Positions 1 through 8,553 of a stretch of DNA of 64,000 nt are shown here, piece by piece (within the stretch, counting starts at the first letter, position 1; each line of letters begins with the position of its first letter). The translations under genes were made by a program, and so were the position numbers. Origin of the DNA: Bacteroidales bacterium. Its GTDB lineage: Bacteria > Bacteroidota > Bacteroidia > Bacteroidales > JAQXIO01. Location of the stretch: contig JAQXIO010000053.1 of assembly GCA_029007825.1 (NCBI GenBank), forward strand, positions 92,156 to 156,155, given 5' to 3'. The notes under the pieces were generated by a model. It did not search any database. It was given only the letters and a program-made list of their open reading frames with translations, and was not told the origin of the DNA.

Positions 1-24
1 AGTTCGAATCGGCTCACTAAGGTT

Positions 25-414
25 ATGTGGCAAACTTATTTATATGTTATGACAGGGGGTGCGATCGGCGCCCTTTGTCGTTATCTGACCACCTTTGCCG
101 TACAACGCAGCGTATGCAGTACGGCTTTTCCGTGGGGAACCTTTTGCGTAAACCTTACGGGGTCGTTTTTGATCGGTTTGTTGTGGGGGATTTTAGAGTC
201 GTTCGAGAGCAACCACGGAGCCCGGCTTTTCCTTATTGTCGGGGTTCTGGGCGGATTCACCACTTTTTCCAGTTTTTCATTAGAGAGCCTTTTATTATTT
301 AAGGCGGGAGAGGTAAAAAATGCCTTGCTTTATATAGTGGGGTCGAATATCGGAGGGTTGACACTGGCTTATGCAGGCTATCTGATTACTTCCGCTTTTA
401 AATATGTGCGTTAG
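25..414 (+). CDS. crcB: CrcB/Fluc fluoride ion channel
   Basis: This is a 129-residue membrane protein of the CrcB/Fluc family, which exports fluoride as a dual-topology dimer in the inner membrane. Visible family marks are the GGAIGALCRY block (residues 11-20), the conserved pore Asn (N43, within GTFCVNLTGS) and the phenylalanine-rich GGFTTFSSF block (76-84) that lines the fluoride pathway. Four hydrophobic segments fill the length, which is normal for the family. The ATG at 25 is chosen because the GG-IGA block starts about ten residues later, as usual. Only 24 bases lie upstream, so a fluoride riboswitch cannot be assessed. The next gene downstream is a pseudogene, so no operon is evident. 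Confidence 0.95.
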   Translation: MWQTYLYVMTGGAIGALCRYLTTFAVQRSVCSTAFPWGTFCVNLTGSFLIGLLWGILESFESNHGARLFLIVGVLGGFTTFSSFSLESLLLFKAGEVKNALLYIVGSNIGGLTLAYAGYLITSAFKYVR

Positions 415-513
415 ATTTTTAAAGAGGTGCGCTCTTTGCTGGATGTTACTTTTACGATTATTTATTTTATAGGGAATTTTCTTTAACCTTACCGGACAAA
501 TATTCTTCCTCGT

Positions 514-1396
514 ATGAAAAAAGCCTTGCCCAGATCACTCAAACCGGAAAAGAGGGAGATTTTAAAAAAGATTACGGATCTTATATTAGAAAAGGTTCCC
601 AATATACAGATGATTATCCTTTTCGGGAGCTATACGAGGGGGAATTACGTGGAGTACGACGAGCGTAAAGATTTTGGAGTATATACGGTATTCCGCAGCG
701 ACTTCGATTTGCTTATTCTTTTAGATACGGAGATTAAAGACGGTATTAAAAATAAAATCCATAAAGCGGCCAACGCGTGCCTGAATATAAAAGGAAACCA
801 TACAGCTACGGAACTGGTTGCATTAGAAGTCGATACTTTCAACCGGTACTTGTCGGAAGGGTGATACTTTTATACCGATATTAAAAAGGAGAGCGTTATG
901 CTCTACAATTCCGGAAAATATAAGCTGGCGCGGAGCCGCAAGCTCAATTATTACGAGATAAAAGAGATGGCGGTCGATTATTACGACGAAAAAAGAGCGA
1001 TGCCCTTATGTTTTTAGCAGGTACAAAATTCCATTTCAATGAAGGTTCAAAAATAAACGTCATTATAAAATAGCAGCTTTTAATCTGCACCAGGCAGCCG
1101 AAAACCTATACAATGCCATCCTACTGGCATTTACCTTGGCAAAAAAGAGTACGACCTTACGATTCTGAAAAGAAAGACCAAGAAGTATGCTCCGGAGCTT
1201 GCAACGATTTTCCCGATAACAGACGAAATGGAACGGCTTCTTTTTAGCCTGTTGAAAAGAGCTTATATAGAGGGACGCTATAATAAAAGAGGTGCGGGGG
1301 TTTATCGAGCGCATAGAGCGTTTTGCGGTTGTGACCGAATATGTATGCCAACAGAGATTTGCGGTTTACGGGCAATTTATAAAAGAGAGGAAATAG
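514..1396 (+). pseudogene. Decayed MNT-HEPN nucleotidyltransferase
   Basis: The first 116 codons encode an MNT-type nucleotidyltransferase domain with the GSYTRG motif and a D-x-D pair (SDFDLLI). The frame stops at an in-frame TGA (862-864), but homologous-looking sequence continues immediately after it (YFYTDIKKES) to a TAG at 1015-1017. The rest of a Bacteroidales-type MNT-HEPN fusion can then be followed only by changing frame near 1000, 1055, 1145 and 1298. Segments readable this way include FNLHQAAENLY (HEPN helix), KRKTKKYAPEL, LLKRAYIEGRY and a final segment ending at TAG 1394-1396. One nonsense codon and four frameshifts show a dead gene. An intact first domain of 116 aa could still be made, but it lacks the HEPN half. 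That intact family members pair a nucleotidyltransferase with a HEPN RNase-like domain is family knowledge. Confidence 0.85.
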
Positions 1397-1979
1397 GTCT
1401 ATTCTCTGCTACCGGCAATTCCGTAAAAAACAAAACAGCGCAACAACCGAACGATTGCTGCGCTGCCAGACCCAATTTTACACCAAAACGAAAAACACCG
1501 TTATACCGAATTGTTATTAATCTGACACATACATAATATGAATAAAATGCTATTTCTGTTTTATATATTTTCGTTTTGTATCAGGCAATACAAATGTGGG
1601 ACGGTTCTTTTCCATATAAAAGTAAAATAGACGAGCAAGGATATTTCAAAGACGAAAGGGGGATTTTTATCTACCATCTAAAACTCAGGATTCCTTATCG
1701 GCGACTATGAAAACGGATTTAGCTACAAGAATTTCAACTGTAAGGTCAAAACGGGAAGAGCAAAAACAACCGCCAATAAACAGAGCCTCAAGCAAGATTC
1801 ACAGCACAATATCGGGCAATGCCACGGTAATAAAGATTTTTATAAAAAGCGCGGCACACCATAAATTACACGGTTTTCGGCAAAGGTTCGTATCAAAGCA
1901 CAGATTTACCGTTATCAGTATAAAAGACGGCAGACGGGGTACAGCGATTTAATTGCCGGAATAGGTTTTGTCTATTAAT
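1397..1979 (+). pseudogene. Unidentified gene debris
   Basis: No intact gene is present. An ATG at 1538 starts a short signal-peptide-like stretch (MNKMLFLFYIFSFC) that soon stops. Coding-like pieces then appear in shifting frames: DEQGYFKDERG near 1633-1665, GDYENGFSYKNF near 1700-1740, and a final segment ending LIAGIGFVY with a stop at 1976-1978. This pattern suggests a decayed small exported protein, possibly with a beta-strand C-terminus, but I do not recognise the family. It adjoins the dead MNT-HEPN gene, so this stretch is a decay zone. Confidence 0.35.
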
Positions 1980-1985
1980 TTTCGG

Positions 1986-1993
1986 TATATTTG
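1986..1993 (+). promoter_or_regulatory. -7 box upstream of nth
   Basis: TATATTTG matches the Bacteroidota -7 consensus TAnnTTTG and sits 46 bases before the nth ATG. A TTTG lies at 1967-1970, but the 15-base spacing is shorter than the usual 19-21, so the -33 element is uncertain. Confidence 0.5.
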
Positions 1994-2039
1994 CACGGTA
2001 TTTTATTATTTACCTTCTTATAGTAAAAAGGTTAACCGT

Positions 2040-2693
2040 ATGACTAAAAAGGAGCGTTACCAGAAAGTAATCGAATGGTTCGAAGCCACACGTCCCATTG
2101 CCGAAACCGAACTGCATTATGACTCGCCATTTCAACTGTTAGTTGCCGTAATACTTTCGGCGCAATGTACCGATAAGCGCATAAATATTATTACGCCTCC
2201 GCTTTTCCGTGATTTTCCAACTGCTGAGGTTATGGCGGCAAGTTCTCCGGAAGTGATATTCGAATATATCAAAAGTGTATCTTATCCGAATAATAAGGCG
2301 AAACATCTCGTAGGAATGGCGAAAATGCTGATAGAGCGTTTTGGCGGAGAGGTGCCTAACGAAAGGGAGAAGTTAATGGAGCTGCCGGGGGTAGGACGAA
2401 AGACGGCAAACGTTATCTCTGCGGTCGTATTCGAAAAACCGGCTATGGCCGTAGATACGCATGTATTCCGCGTATCGAACCGGATCGGTCTGACACAGAC
2501 AAAGACACCTCTCGCTACGGAACTGGAACTGGTCAAGAATATTCCTGCCGAACTTCTGCCGAAAGCACACCACTGGCTTATTCTGCACGGCCGATATATC
2601 TGTACGGCACGCAGACCTAAATGCGAAGAGTGCGGTCTGACATCGGTTTGCCGCTATTTCCAGAGCAAGAGCCGCCCATCGGTGAAGAAGTAA
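2040..2693 (+). CDS. nth: Endonuclease III (base-excision DNA glycosylase/AP lyase)
   Basis: This 217-residue protein removes oxidised pyrimidines and nicks abasic sites in base-excision repair. The helix-hairpin-helix LPGVGRKTA (115-123) contains the catalytic Lys121, and Asp139 lies in VDTHV. Four cysteines (188, 195, 198, 204) with the C-x6-C-x2-C-x5-C spacing form the [4Fe-4S] site. The reading frame is open further upstream, but the ATG at 2040 is chosen because MTKKERYQ begins at the usual N-terminal position and follows a -7 box. The stop codon (2691-2693) lies inside the degenerate terminal repeat of the adjacent CRISPR array. Confidence 0.96.
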   Translation: MTKKERYQKVIEWFEATRPIAETELHYDSPFQLLVAVILSAQCTDKRINIITPPLFRDFPTAEVMAASSPEVIFEYIKSVSYPNNKAKHLVGMAKMLIERFGGEVPNEREKLMELPGVGRKTANVISAVVFEKPAMAVDTHVFRVSNRIGLTQTKTPLATELELVKNIPAELLPKAHHWLILHGRYICTARRPKCEECGLTSVCRYFQSKSRPSVKK

Positions 2694-2852
2694 AAGCCAC
2701 ACCCTTATAGAGGGTGTGACCCAATAATCGAGCATATCCGCATAAGAGGAATTTGGTTTCAATTCACACACCCTTGCAGGGTGTGACTTAAACCCGATAA
2801 CTATTTAAACTTGCAATTATGTTTCAATTCACACACCCTTGCAGGGTGTGAC
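2689..2852 (-). CRISPR. CRISPR array 1 (3 repeats, 2 spacers)
   Basis: Three 32-bp repeats lie at 2689-2720 (degenerate), 2756-2787 and 2821-2852, separated by spacers of 35 and 33 bp. The repeat reads GTTTCAATTC at its left end on the + strand and carries a 7-bp CACACCC/GGGTGTG stem with a 5-nt loop. On the minus strand it ends in ATTGAAAC, the handle typical of type I (I-B or I-C-like) crRNAs, so transcription should run on the minus strand from a leader to the right. The degenerate repeat is therefore the distal, oldest one, and it overlaps the nth stop codon. No cas gene is found in the window. The same repeat recurs in the array at 54190-54491. Confidence 0.9.
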
Positions 2853-3030
2853 TGCATATAGTTTAAAGGTCTTATTTTTAAATCTTTAAAAGCTATATTT
2901 CGCGAATATACTTATTTTCTTCTTTTTCGGCACTTTAATTTGCCTGAAAATCGCTTAACTTATTGAGTATGTGCCGGTGCGAACCTATCGGGATTTTGAA
3001 ATCACTTCACGTTCGCAGTTTTGAGGCATG
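2853..3030 (-). promoter_or_regulatory. CRISPR leader, array 1
   Basis: AT-rich, gene-free sequence on the leader side of array 1. It shares blocks, in the same order, with the region beside array 2: TGCATATA directly after the last repeat, TATTTCGCGAA about 50-60 bases away, and GTGCGAA followed by a block at 2990-3025 whose core is TTCGCAGTTTT. Shared order and position next to identical repeats identify it as a leader carrying the array promoter and the spacer-integration signals. Confidence 0.75.
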
Positions 3031-3057
3031 TTCCGATCGATGAAATATCGAAATAAA

Positions 3058-3606
3058 TTATAATAACTGAGTTTCACCCGATCGACATCCGGGGTTAGCA
3101 AGGGTATAAACCATGTGCAGCATCTTTTTTCCGTCAACGTTTTTTACGAATTCTCCGGCGGGTTTCATTCCCAAACGTTCCGCGACATGCAGGGAGGATT
3201 TATTCTCAGGACGTATCTCTGCTATGATTTCGGGAATGTCTCTTTCAAAGGCATAACGAATACACGCTGCTGCTCCTTCGGTCGCATAACCGTTTCCCCA
3301 TGCTTCTTTTTTCAGCATATAGCCTATACCGACATGTTCTTTTCCGGCTATGAGTTCAGGAAGCAGGCCTATCTGTCCGACTATTTTTCCAGAGCTTTTT
3401 TCCATTGCCAAGAGATAGGCGTAACCGTAAATTCCGTAATAGCGCTGCATGCGTCCGATCCATTGCCTCACTTCGGAAGGGGTAAACGTTTTCTCCCACG
3501 CATACATTACTTCGGAATCCTGCAACATGGTACAGAGTTCTTCAAAATCGCCCTGCCGCAACGGCCGAAGGATCAAACGTTCCGTCTCGATATTGTCCGG
3601 TATCAA
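3058..3606 (-). CDS. GNAT N-acetyltransferase (RimJ/RimL-like)
   Basis: A 182-residue acetyltransferase of the GNAT superfamily, closest in form to RimJ/RimL-type enzymes. Family marks are the N-terminal ETERLILRPL, the acetyl-CoA loop region KKEAWGNGYATEGA, and the C-terminal NKSSLHVAERLGM helix. The start is a TTG at 3606, because no ATG lies before the conserved N-terminus. Its TTGA overlaps the TGA of the upstream glycosidase gene by four bases, which suggests translational coupling. The substrate cannot be told; the coupling to a glycosidase may be coincidental. Confidence 0.88.
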   Translation of the reverse strand: MIPDNIETERLILRPLRQGDFEELCTMLQDSEVMYAWEKTFTPSEVRQWIGRMQRYYGIYGYAYLLAMEKSSGKIVGQIGLLPELIAGKEHVGIGYMLKKEAWGNGYATEGAAACIRYAFERDIPEIIAEIRPENKSSLHVAERLGMKPAGEFVKNVDGKKMLHMVYTLANPGCRSGETQLL

Positions 3607-5897
3607 TTCGAAAGGCGTATCGGCTTAGCGTCTTTAAATGCCAGCGTCACTTTCTCTCCCGACTTGAAGGTTGCCGGACCTTCTTTCTGCCCTTCGGCTC
3701 GAATCGTGCCTGTTTCGGGCGTAACCATCAACTCTATCGCTGCCGAGGCTCCGGGTAAAATCGTGACCTCAAATTTCCCGTTATCCCAACGACCATCGAT
3801 AATAGCTCCATCTTTCACGTGAATACCATGAAACGAGAACTTGTCTTTCCCCCACCCTTCCAGGAGACAGGGAAAGAGATCGACATATCCTCTCCAATCC
3901 TGCACGAGGGCATCGGTGTACATTTGCAGATACAATGCCATCATGGGGAAATAATAAGATTTGCTGAGGTGCCACCCTTCCCAGAAGCTGGATTCGTAAA
4001 ATTGTATCCAGCGCGGATCGGCTCCCCGGCATAACTGAATGGCGGAGAGGTCTTTTTCTACCGCTGCAGCATCGCGCATACGACAAGAGGCGAGGGCAAA
4101 CTCGCCGATGGTCCATCCCAATGTGATGGGTTTATTCGCTTCATCGGTAAGTTGGTAGCGGTGTTGCCATGCTTTTACGGCGGGGGCTCCTTCATACACA
4201 TGCTCGGGCATGGGAAGATAGGCTATCGGATTCAACTGCACCGGGTGTTTCTGCATTCCTGCCGGACGGGTATCGCCCAAATAGGTAGCGTACCATCCTT
4301 CGGGACGGAGAAGTGGTTCGCGGTCATATCCTTTTGCATAAATTTCCTTTGCCCGGGAAAGCAAAGCTGCATCTCCGGCATTCAGCAGAGCCGCGGCTTC
4401 AAGATAGGTACGCAAGGCATATTCCGCACTGTAAGAGGCACAGAGGAGGTTCCGGAGCTTTCCGTCGGTCGTAGAAGCTTCGTCTTGTCCCCGCGAATTA
4501 TCGTGGTAGACATCGTATGTTCCTTTTGCATTGGGTTCACTGATGTCGACATAGAAGCGACTCACTTCTTCGATAATGGGAAAATAACGCTGCAAGTCCT
4601 CCTTATTGCCGGATCGCTGGTAGTGATGCCATGCTATCGCCAGAACATAAGCCGGGTTGTGCAACTCGTAGGAATCGGCACCCACGACGCTGTCTTTTTC
4701 ATAACTATCCCAATCGGTATAAGGGGGTGTCCACGGATAAAACGCTCCGTCCACACCCATAATACGCTTTGTATATTTCTGCACTTCCGGAAGGATGTGC
4801 AACCAATAGTCCAAGGCTTTCGCACTTCTGTCGGTGAAACCGAGACGCGGCATATTCTCTGCTACGTAATAGACATCCTGCGGAAAGGTAAATCCCCATA
4901 TATTTCCGTTCAAACCGGTAGGAATAAGGGGTTTTTCTTCGATAACCGGAAAATGGGAAACGGCATAGTATTTCATGCGTGTCCATATCTTCTGCGCCCT
5001 GTCATCTGGCAGATCGACCCACGATTTCCGCCAGGCATCTGCCCATACTGCTTCATGGCTCTTTTTCAGTTCAGCGAACGACTTGTCGAACAATTCGGCA
5101 GGTGCGGGCGTATCGGGCCGTTTTACCGCTATCTTTACCGTATTGTTTTCCTTATGCAGGGGGATATACAATATATTTTCCTTAAAGGTAACCGGGTTAT
5201 CGCCGTCGACAATCCATTCGGTCGTTGCAATATTGGTCGTCGATGTGATGTATGCTTTGTTTCCTTCGGTGCGTACGCTGACTTTTTCGGGTTGCACGGG
5301 CCACAGGAAATCGCGATTTTGACAGGCTGAGGTTTCACAATTGATTTTAAGCACCAATTCTTTCTCCGGGGATGCGGCTTTCCTGTCTATCTGCATTACA
5401 AAGAGATTGGGGTATGCCTGATGTGCCAAAGCCTGAATTTTCGTTTCTCCGAAAAGGTCGTATTCGGTTGTAAGTATACCGGTATAAATATCCAGTTCCT
5501 GCCGGTAGTTTTTGCTATCCATCAGATTCAGCACCGAAGAGCCGTCGGCAAATCCGGCACTGATAACCGCCAGAGGAAATTGTATCTGGCGGGACGATGC
5601 ATTCCGCTCGTAGTTCCCGATGTACCCGAAAACGGTACGGCCTTCGGGCGTTCCTGTATTGGGACGGCTCTGAAATCCCATATGATCGAAACAGCCTCCG
5701 ACGATCCCATTGGAAACAAGGAGGGGTATATGGGGATGCCCTGTCTGCAGTTCGTCCATATCGTAAACGACATTTCCCCGCCGGACGATCTGTTCCAAAT
5801 CCCGGCTACCGTCTCTTCCCTGCCTATCGGCTACTGAACAATTAGATAAAAGGAGTGTAGCACATATACACGCCGTATATAAGAAGTTTTTTTTCAT
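3603..5897 (-). CDS. Exported glycoside hydrolase lipoprotein, GH65-like
   Basis: A 764-residue lipoprotein: an N-terminal hydrophobic stretch is followed by LLLSNC, with the lipidated Cys at position 20. An N-terminal beta-rich domain precedes an (alpha/alpha)6-barrel region of the GH65/GH95 type. The segment FTFPQDVYYVAENMPRLGF and the following GAFYPWTPP resemble the barrel of GH65-type enzymes, which act on alpha-glucosides by hydrolysis or phosphorolysis. A short beta domain closes the protein. The likely site is the cell surface or periplasm. The exact family and substrate are inference. It is the first gene of a two-gene unit with the acetyltransferase that overlaps its stop codon. Confidence 0.75.
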   Translation of the reverse strand: MKKNFLYTACICATLLLSNCSVADRQGRDGSRDLEQIVRRGNVVYDMDELQTGHPHIPLLVSNGIVGGCFDHMGFQSRPNTGTPEGRTVFGYIGNYERNASSRQIQFPLAVISAGFADGSSVLNLMDSKNYRQELDIYTGILTTEYDLFGETKIQALAHQAYPNLFVMQIDRKAASPEKELVLKINCETSACQNRDFLWPVQPEKVSVRTEGNKAYITSTTNIATTEWIVDGDNPVTFKENILYIPLHKENNTVKIAVKRPDTPAPAELFDKSFAELKKSHEAVWADAWRKSWVDLPDDRAQKIWTRMKYYAVSHFPVIEEKPLIPTGLNGNIWGFTFPQDVYYVAENMPRLGFTDRSAKALDYWLHILPEVQKYTKRIMGVDGAFYPWTPPYTDWDSYEKDSVVGADSYELHNPAYVLAIAWHHYQRSGNKEDLQRYFPIIEEVSRFYVDISEPNAKGTYDVYHDNSRGQDEASTTDGKLRNLLCASYSAEYALRTYLEAAALLNAGDAALLSRAKEIYAKGYDREPLLRPEGWYATYLGDTRPAGMQKHPVQLNPIAYLPMPEHVYEGAPAVKAWQHRYQLTDEANKPITLGWTIGEFALASCRMRDAAAVEKDLSAIQLCRGADPRWIQFYESSFWEGWHLSKSYYFPMMALYLQMYTDALVQDWRGYVDLFPCLLEGWGKDKFSFHGIHVKDGAIIDGRWDNGKFEVTILPGASAAIELMVTPETGTIRAEGQKEGPATFKSGEKVTLAFKDAKPIRLSN

Positions 5898-5916
5898 GGT
5901 TAGTTGCTTTACGATT

Positions 5917-5924
5917 CAAAGATA
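5917..5924 (-). promoter_or_regulatory. -7 box of the GH65-like gene
   Basis: On the minus strand this reads TATCTTTG, a match to TAnnTTTG, 20 bases before the ATG at 5897. No clear -33 element is seen. Confidence 0.55.
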
Positions 5925-6222
5925 AATGTTTATTTTCTATTTTAACTCTTATAATTCATGTCTACATAAATAATCAGTTTATTTTCCGGATTTCTTATAT
6001 GAAAAGAGATTTCAATTCAGGGTTTAGTGTCAAAAAAGCAGTATCTCTCAGAAGGGATGCGAACCAAAATAGCCAATTTAGCAAGAAGGTAGAAATATAA
6101 ATACATTTATTAGGCTATTATTAAATAAATTTCAAAATAGGGTTTTAAGATAAAAAAAACTTTTTAGTCTTAAAATGGCTCCGAACGGTCAATCGGGATA
6201 GAAAAAAGAGGAAGGGGTTTCC
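5925..6222. other. Gene-free AT-rich divergent spacer
   Basis: This stretch separates the GH65-like gene (minus) from umuDC (plus). It is AT-rich, contains no plausible coding frame, and I see no strong hairpin in it. Confidence 0.5.
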
Positions 6223-6230
6223 TATCTTTG
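6223..6230 (+). promoter_or_regulatory. -7 box of umuDC
   Basis: TATCTTTG fits the Bacteroidota -7 consensus. It lies 86 bases before the umuD ATG, which leaves a leader long enough to contain the inverted repeat at 6239-6301. I see no recognisable LexA-type operator. Confidence 0.55.
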
Positions 6231-6238
6231 TATAAAGA

Positions 6239-6301
6239 TGAGCAAAAAAAGGGTGCATCCCGGCATAACCGAATAAAGTTGTTTCTGTTCCGGCTTGCAC
6301 C
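6239..6301 (+). repeat. Dispersed inverted repeat, copy A
   Basis: An imperfect inverted repeat: GGTGCA (6252-6257) pairs with TGCACC (6296-6301), and inner CCGG pairs with CCGG across a 2x2 internal loop. Shared core elements with the other copies are CGGCATAAC, TTGTTTCTG and CCGGCTTGCA. It lies in the predicted 5' leader of umuDC. Other copies are near 30444, 30524, 37304 and 50637. Confidence 0.7.
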
Positions 6302-6315
6302 ATCACTACACAAAA

Positions 6316-6807
6316 ATGAACGATATAGAAATATATGCTCCGGATCAGGAAAATCCCTTACAACTGCCTTTAGCAGAAGAGGGTATCGCGGCAGGATTTC
6401 CGAGTCCGGCAGAGAGTTACATGGAACTCTCTATCGATCTTAACCGTGAACTGATAGCCCATCCGTCGAGCACTTTTTACGGACGGGTAAAAGGTTATTC
6501 GATGAAGGATGCCGGTATCGAAGAGGGAGACCTGCTGGTTATCGATAAGTCGTTACCGCCCCAGGACGGCGACTTAGCCGTGTGTTTTGTGGACGGTGAG
6601 TTTACATTAAAACATATCCGCACAGAAGAAGGATGTATCTGGCTGATTCCGGCAAACGAGGCTTTTCCTCCCATCAAAGTTACGGAGGAAAATCACTTTA
6701 TGATCTGGGGTATCGTGACCTATACAATTAAAAGCCACCGTAACCGCCGGCACCGGTTTACGGAGGGAAAAAGAGAAATATTAAAATCAAAAGGAGAGAA
6801 ACCGTGA
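6316..6807 (+). CDS. umuD: UmuD, S24 peptidase subunit of error-prone polymerase
   Basis: A 163-residue LexA/UmuD-type protein that cleaves itself to the active form and then partners UmuC in translesion synthesis. The self-cleavage dipeptide is A26-G27 (GIAAGFPSP), the catalytic Ser62 is in GYSM, and the catalytic Lys99 is in FTLKHI. The ATG at 6316 is preferred over an upstream in-frame TTG because that TTG lies inside the inverted repeat and would add only HHHYTK. Its TGA overlaps the umuC GTG (GTGA), so the two are an operon with coupled translation. The C-terminus is longer and more basic than in E. coli UmuD. Confidence 0.95.
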   Translation: MNDIEIYAPDQENPLQLPLAEEGIAAGFPSPAESYMELSIDLNRELIAHPSSTFYGRVKGYSMKDAGIEEGDLLVIDKSLPPQDGDLAVCFVDGEFTLKHIRTEEGCIWLIPANEAFPPIKVTEENHFMIWGIVTYTIKSHRNRRHRFTEGKREILKSKGEKP

Positions 6808-8066
6808 TCGCATTGGTGGATTGTAACAATTTCTTTGTCAGCTGCGAAAGGGTATTCAATCCCTCCCTGAACGGCCGTCCTGTCGTTGTATTGAGCAATA
6901 ACGACGGTTGTATCATTGCCCGAAGCAACGAGGCGAAGGCTCTCGGTATTCCGATGGGTGTGCCTGTATTCAAATACAAAGATTTGCTGAGACGCGAAAA
7001 GGTTACTCTTTTTTCTTCCAACTATGTGCTTTACGGAGATATGTCAGCGCGGGTGATGAATTCGCTTGCTTCGTTCGTACCGGAAATCGAGGTATATTCG
7101 ATCGACGAAGCTTTTCTGCCTCTGGACGGTGCAGACGGTAAAGCGTTAGAGGAACAAGGCCGCTCCATCGTCCGGCAGGTCACACGCAATACGGGCATTC
7201 CGGTAAGCATGGGCATCGCCCCGACCAAGACTTTGGCCAAATTGGCCAATCACTTCGCCAAGAGCTATCCGGCCTATCAATCGGTTTGCATGATCGATAA
7301 CGAGGAGAAGCGTGAAAAGGCGTTGCGCCTGACGGATATCGGCGAGGTATGGGGAGTGGGCAGACGCAATGTAAAACGATTGAAGAGCGACGGGATCGAA
7401 AATGCGTACGACTTTACGCAACGCTCCCGCAAATGGGTGCGAAAACACTATACCGTAGCGGGAGAACGGCTGTGGGAAGAGTTGCGGGGAAATGCCTGTG
7501 CGGAAGCCGATATTTCCTCCGGCATGCGGAAGCAGGTTTGTATATCGAGGAGCTTCGGAGAAATGATTACTTCTTACGAGAGTCTCTCGGAGGCGGTTAC
7601 GGAGTTTGCCAGTTTGTGTGCTTCAAAATTGCGCAATGAGAACAGTTATGCAGAGTCGCTGACGTTGTTCCTTACGACCAATCGCTTCAGGGAAGAGTTG
7701 CCCCAGTATTTTATCCAGAAGAGTGTCGAAATGCCGGTACCGAACAACAGTACTATGGAGATTGTCCGGTATGCATCGGAAGCACTCCGCAGTATTTACC
7801 GTAAGGAGTACCTATATAAAAGAGCCGGTGTTATCCTTTCAGGTATTTCTCCGGCAACGATACGCCAGGAAGACTTGTTCCATCACACGGACTTCGAAAA
7901 GCATCACCGTCTCATGAAAAAAATAGACTTGGTAAACCATATTTTCGGTCGGGATTGCTTACGTTTGGTATCACAGGGAACCGATCCGCAATGGAAACCC
8001 AAAAGTTCGCTCCGATCGCCCCGTTACAGCACTTCTTTAAAAGAGTGCATCGAGATAAAATGCTGA
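6804..8066 (+). CDS. umuC: UmuC, Y-family DNA polymerase V catalytic subunit
   Basis: A 420-residue Y-family polymerase, the normal length for UmuC. The N-terminus [15 protein letters not shown] holds the first catalytic Asp (D6), and YSIDEAF contains the second acidic pair. The [20 protein letters not shown] block and the VWGVGRR helix-hairpin-helix are also present. It starts with GTG, preceded by an AAGGAGA-like purine run, and overlaps the umuD stop. Together with UmuD it copies past DNA lesions at the cost of mutations. Confidence 0.96.
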   Translation: MIALVDCNNFFVSCERVFNPSLNGRPVVVLSNNDGCIIARSNEAKALGIPMGVPVFKYKDLLRREKVTLFSSNYVLYGDMSARVMNSLASFVPEIEVYSIDEAFLPLDGADGKALEEQGRSIVRQVTRNTGIPVSMGIAPTKTLAKLANHFAKSYPAYQSVCMIDNEEKREKALRLTDIGEVWGVGRRNVKRLKSDGIENAYDFTQRSRKWVRKHYTVAGERLWEELRGNACAEADISSGMRKQVCISRSFGEMITSYESLSEAVTEFASLCASKLRNENSYAESLTLFLTTNRFREELPQYFIQKSVEMPVPNNSTMEIVRYASEALRSIYRKEYLYKRAGVILSGISPATIRQEDLFHHTDFEKHHRLMKKIDLVNHIFGRDCLRLVSQGTDPQWKPKSSLRSPRYSTSLKECIEIKC

Positions 8067-8178
8067 TTTCCTTCACCTTTTCAATGAAAAATATTAAAAT
8101 TTATTCACATAATCTGTTGCATTATTTATCAAAATCCATAACTTTGTTGCAGTTGCTAATTTATATAAACAAACATCT

Positions 8179-8553
8179 ATGTATTGCAGAAATTGCGGGC
8201 ACGAAATAGCCGAAAAAGCTGTCGTATGCGTCTCCTGCGGACAGCCACCCTACAAGGAGAAGAATTTTTGTCCGAACTGTAAAGCTAAGACTACACCGGA
8301 GCAGGTTATTTGCCTTAAATGCGGCGTTTCGCTTTTGGCTCCAGAGGAAACTTACGACTGGCTTACGACCTTGCTGCTATGCATTTTCGTAGGCGGCCTC
8401 GGCGCCCACCGCTTTTATGTAAAAAAGACGGGGACGGCTATTATCCAGCTACTCACACTGGGGGGGTGCGGTATCTGGACATTGATCGACCTGATTATGA
8501 TTATTACGGGAAGCTTTAAAGATGGTAACGGGAATCCGCTGGTCAAAAGATAG
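8179..8553 (+). CDS. Zinc-ribbon TM2-domain membrane protein
   Basis: A 124-residue protein with two zinc-ribbon-like units, seen as four CxxC pairs (C3/C6, C17/C20, C31/C34, C45/C48). They are followed by a TM2 domain: two hydrophobic helices (about 62-73 and 86-110) around the signature [17 protein letters not shown]2 proteins sit in the inner membrane and their function is mostly unknown. The 3' end overlaps the next gene by 32 bases, so the two are probably co-translated. The upstream 110 bases are AT-rich. Confidence 0.88.
   Translation: MYCRNCGHEIAEKAVVCVSCGQPPYKEKNFCPNCKAKTTPEQVICLKCGVSLLAPEETYDWLTTLLLCIFVGGLGAHRFYVKKTGTAIIQLLTLGGCGIWTLIDLIMIITGSFKDGNGNPLVKR

Noticed and set aside
1-24. 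A tRNA 3' end suggested by GTTCGAATC at the window start
   Set aside because: The bases beside the loop do not form a matching T-stem (A opposite G), and too little sequence is present to support a tRNA.
4152-5330. A 392-codon plus-strand frame
   Set aside because: It is antisense to the GH65-like gene, with a cysteine- and phenylalanine-rich translation typical of a shadow frame.
6223-6315. A LexA operator controlling umuDC
   Set aside because: SOS control is expected from family knowledge, but no recognisable palindromic LexA-type site is visible here.
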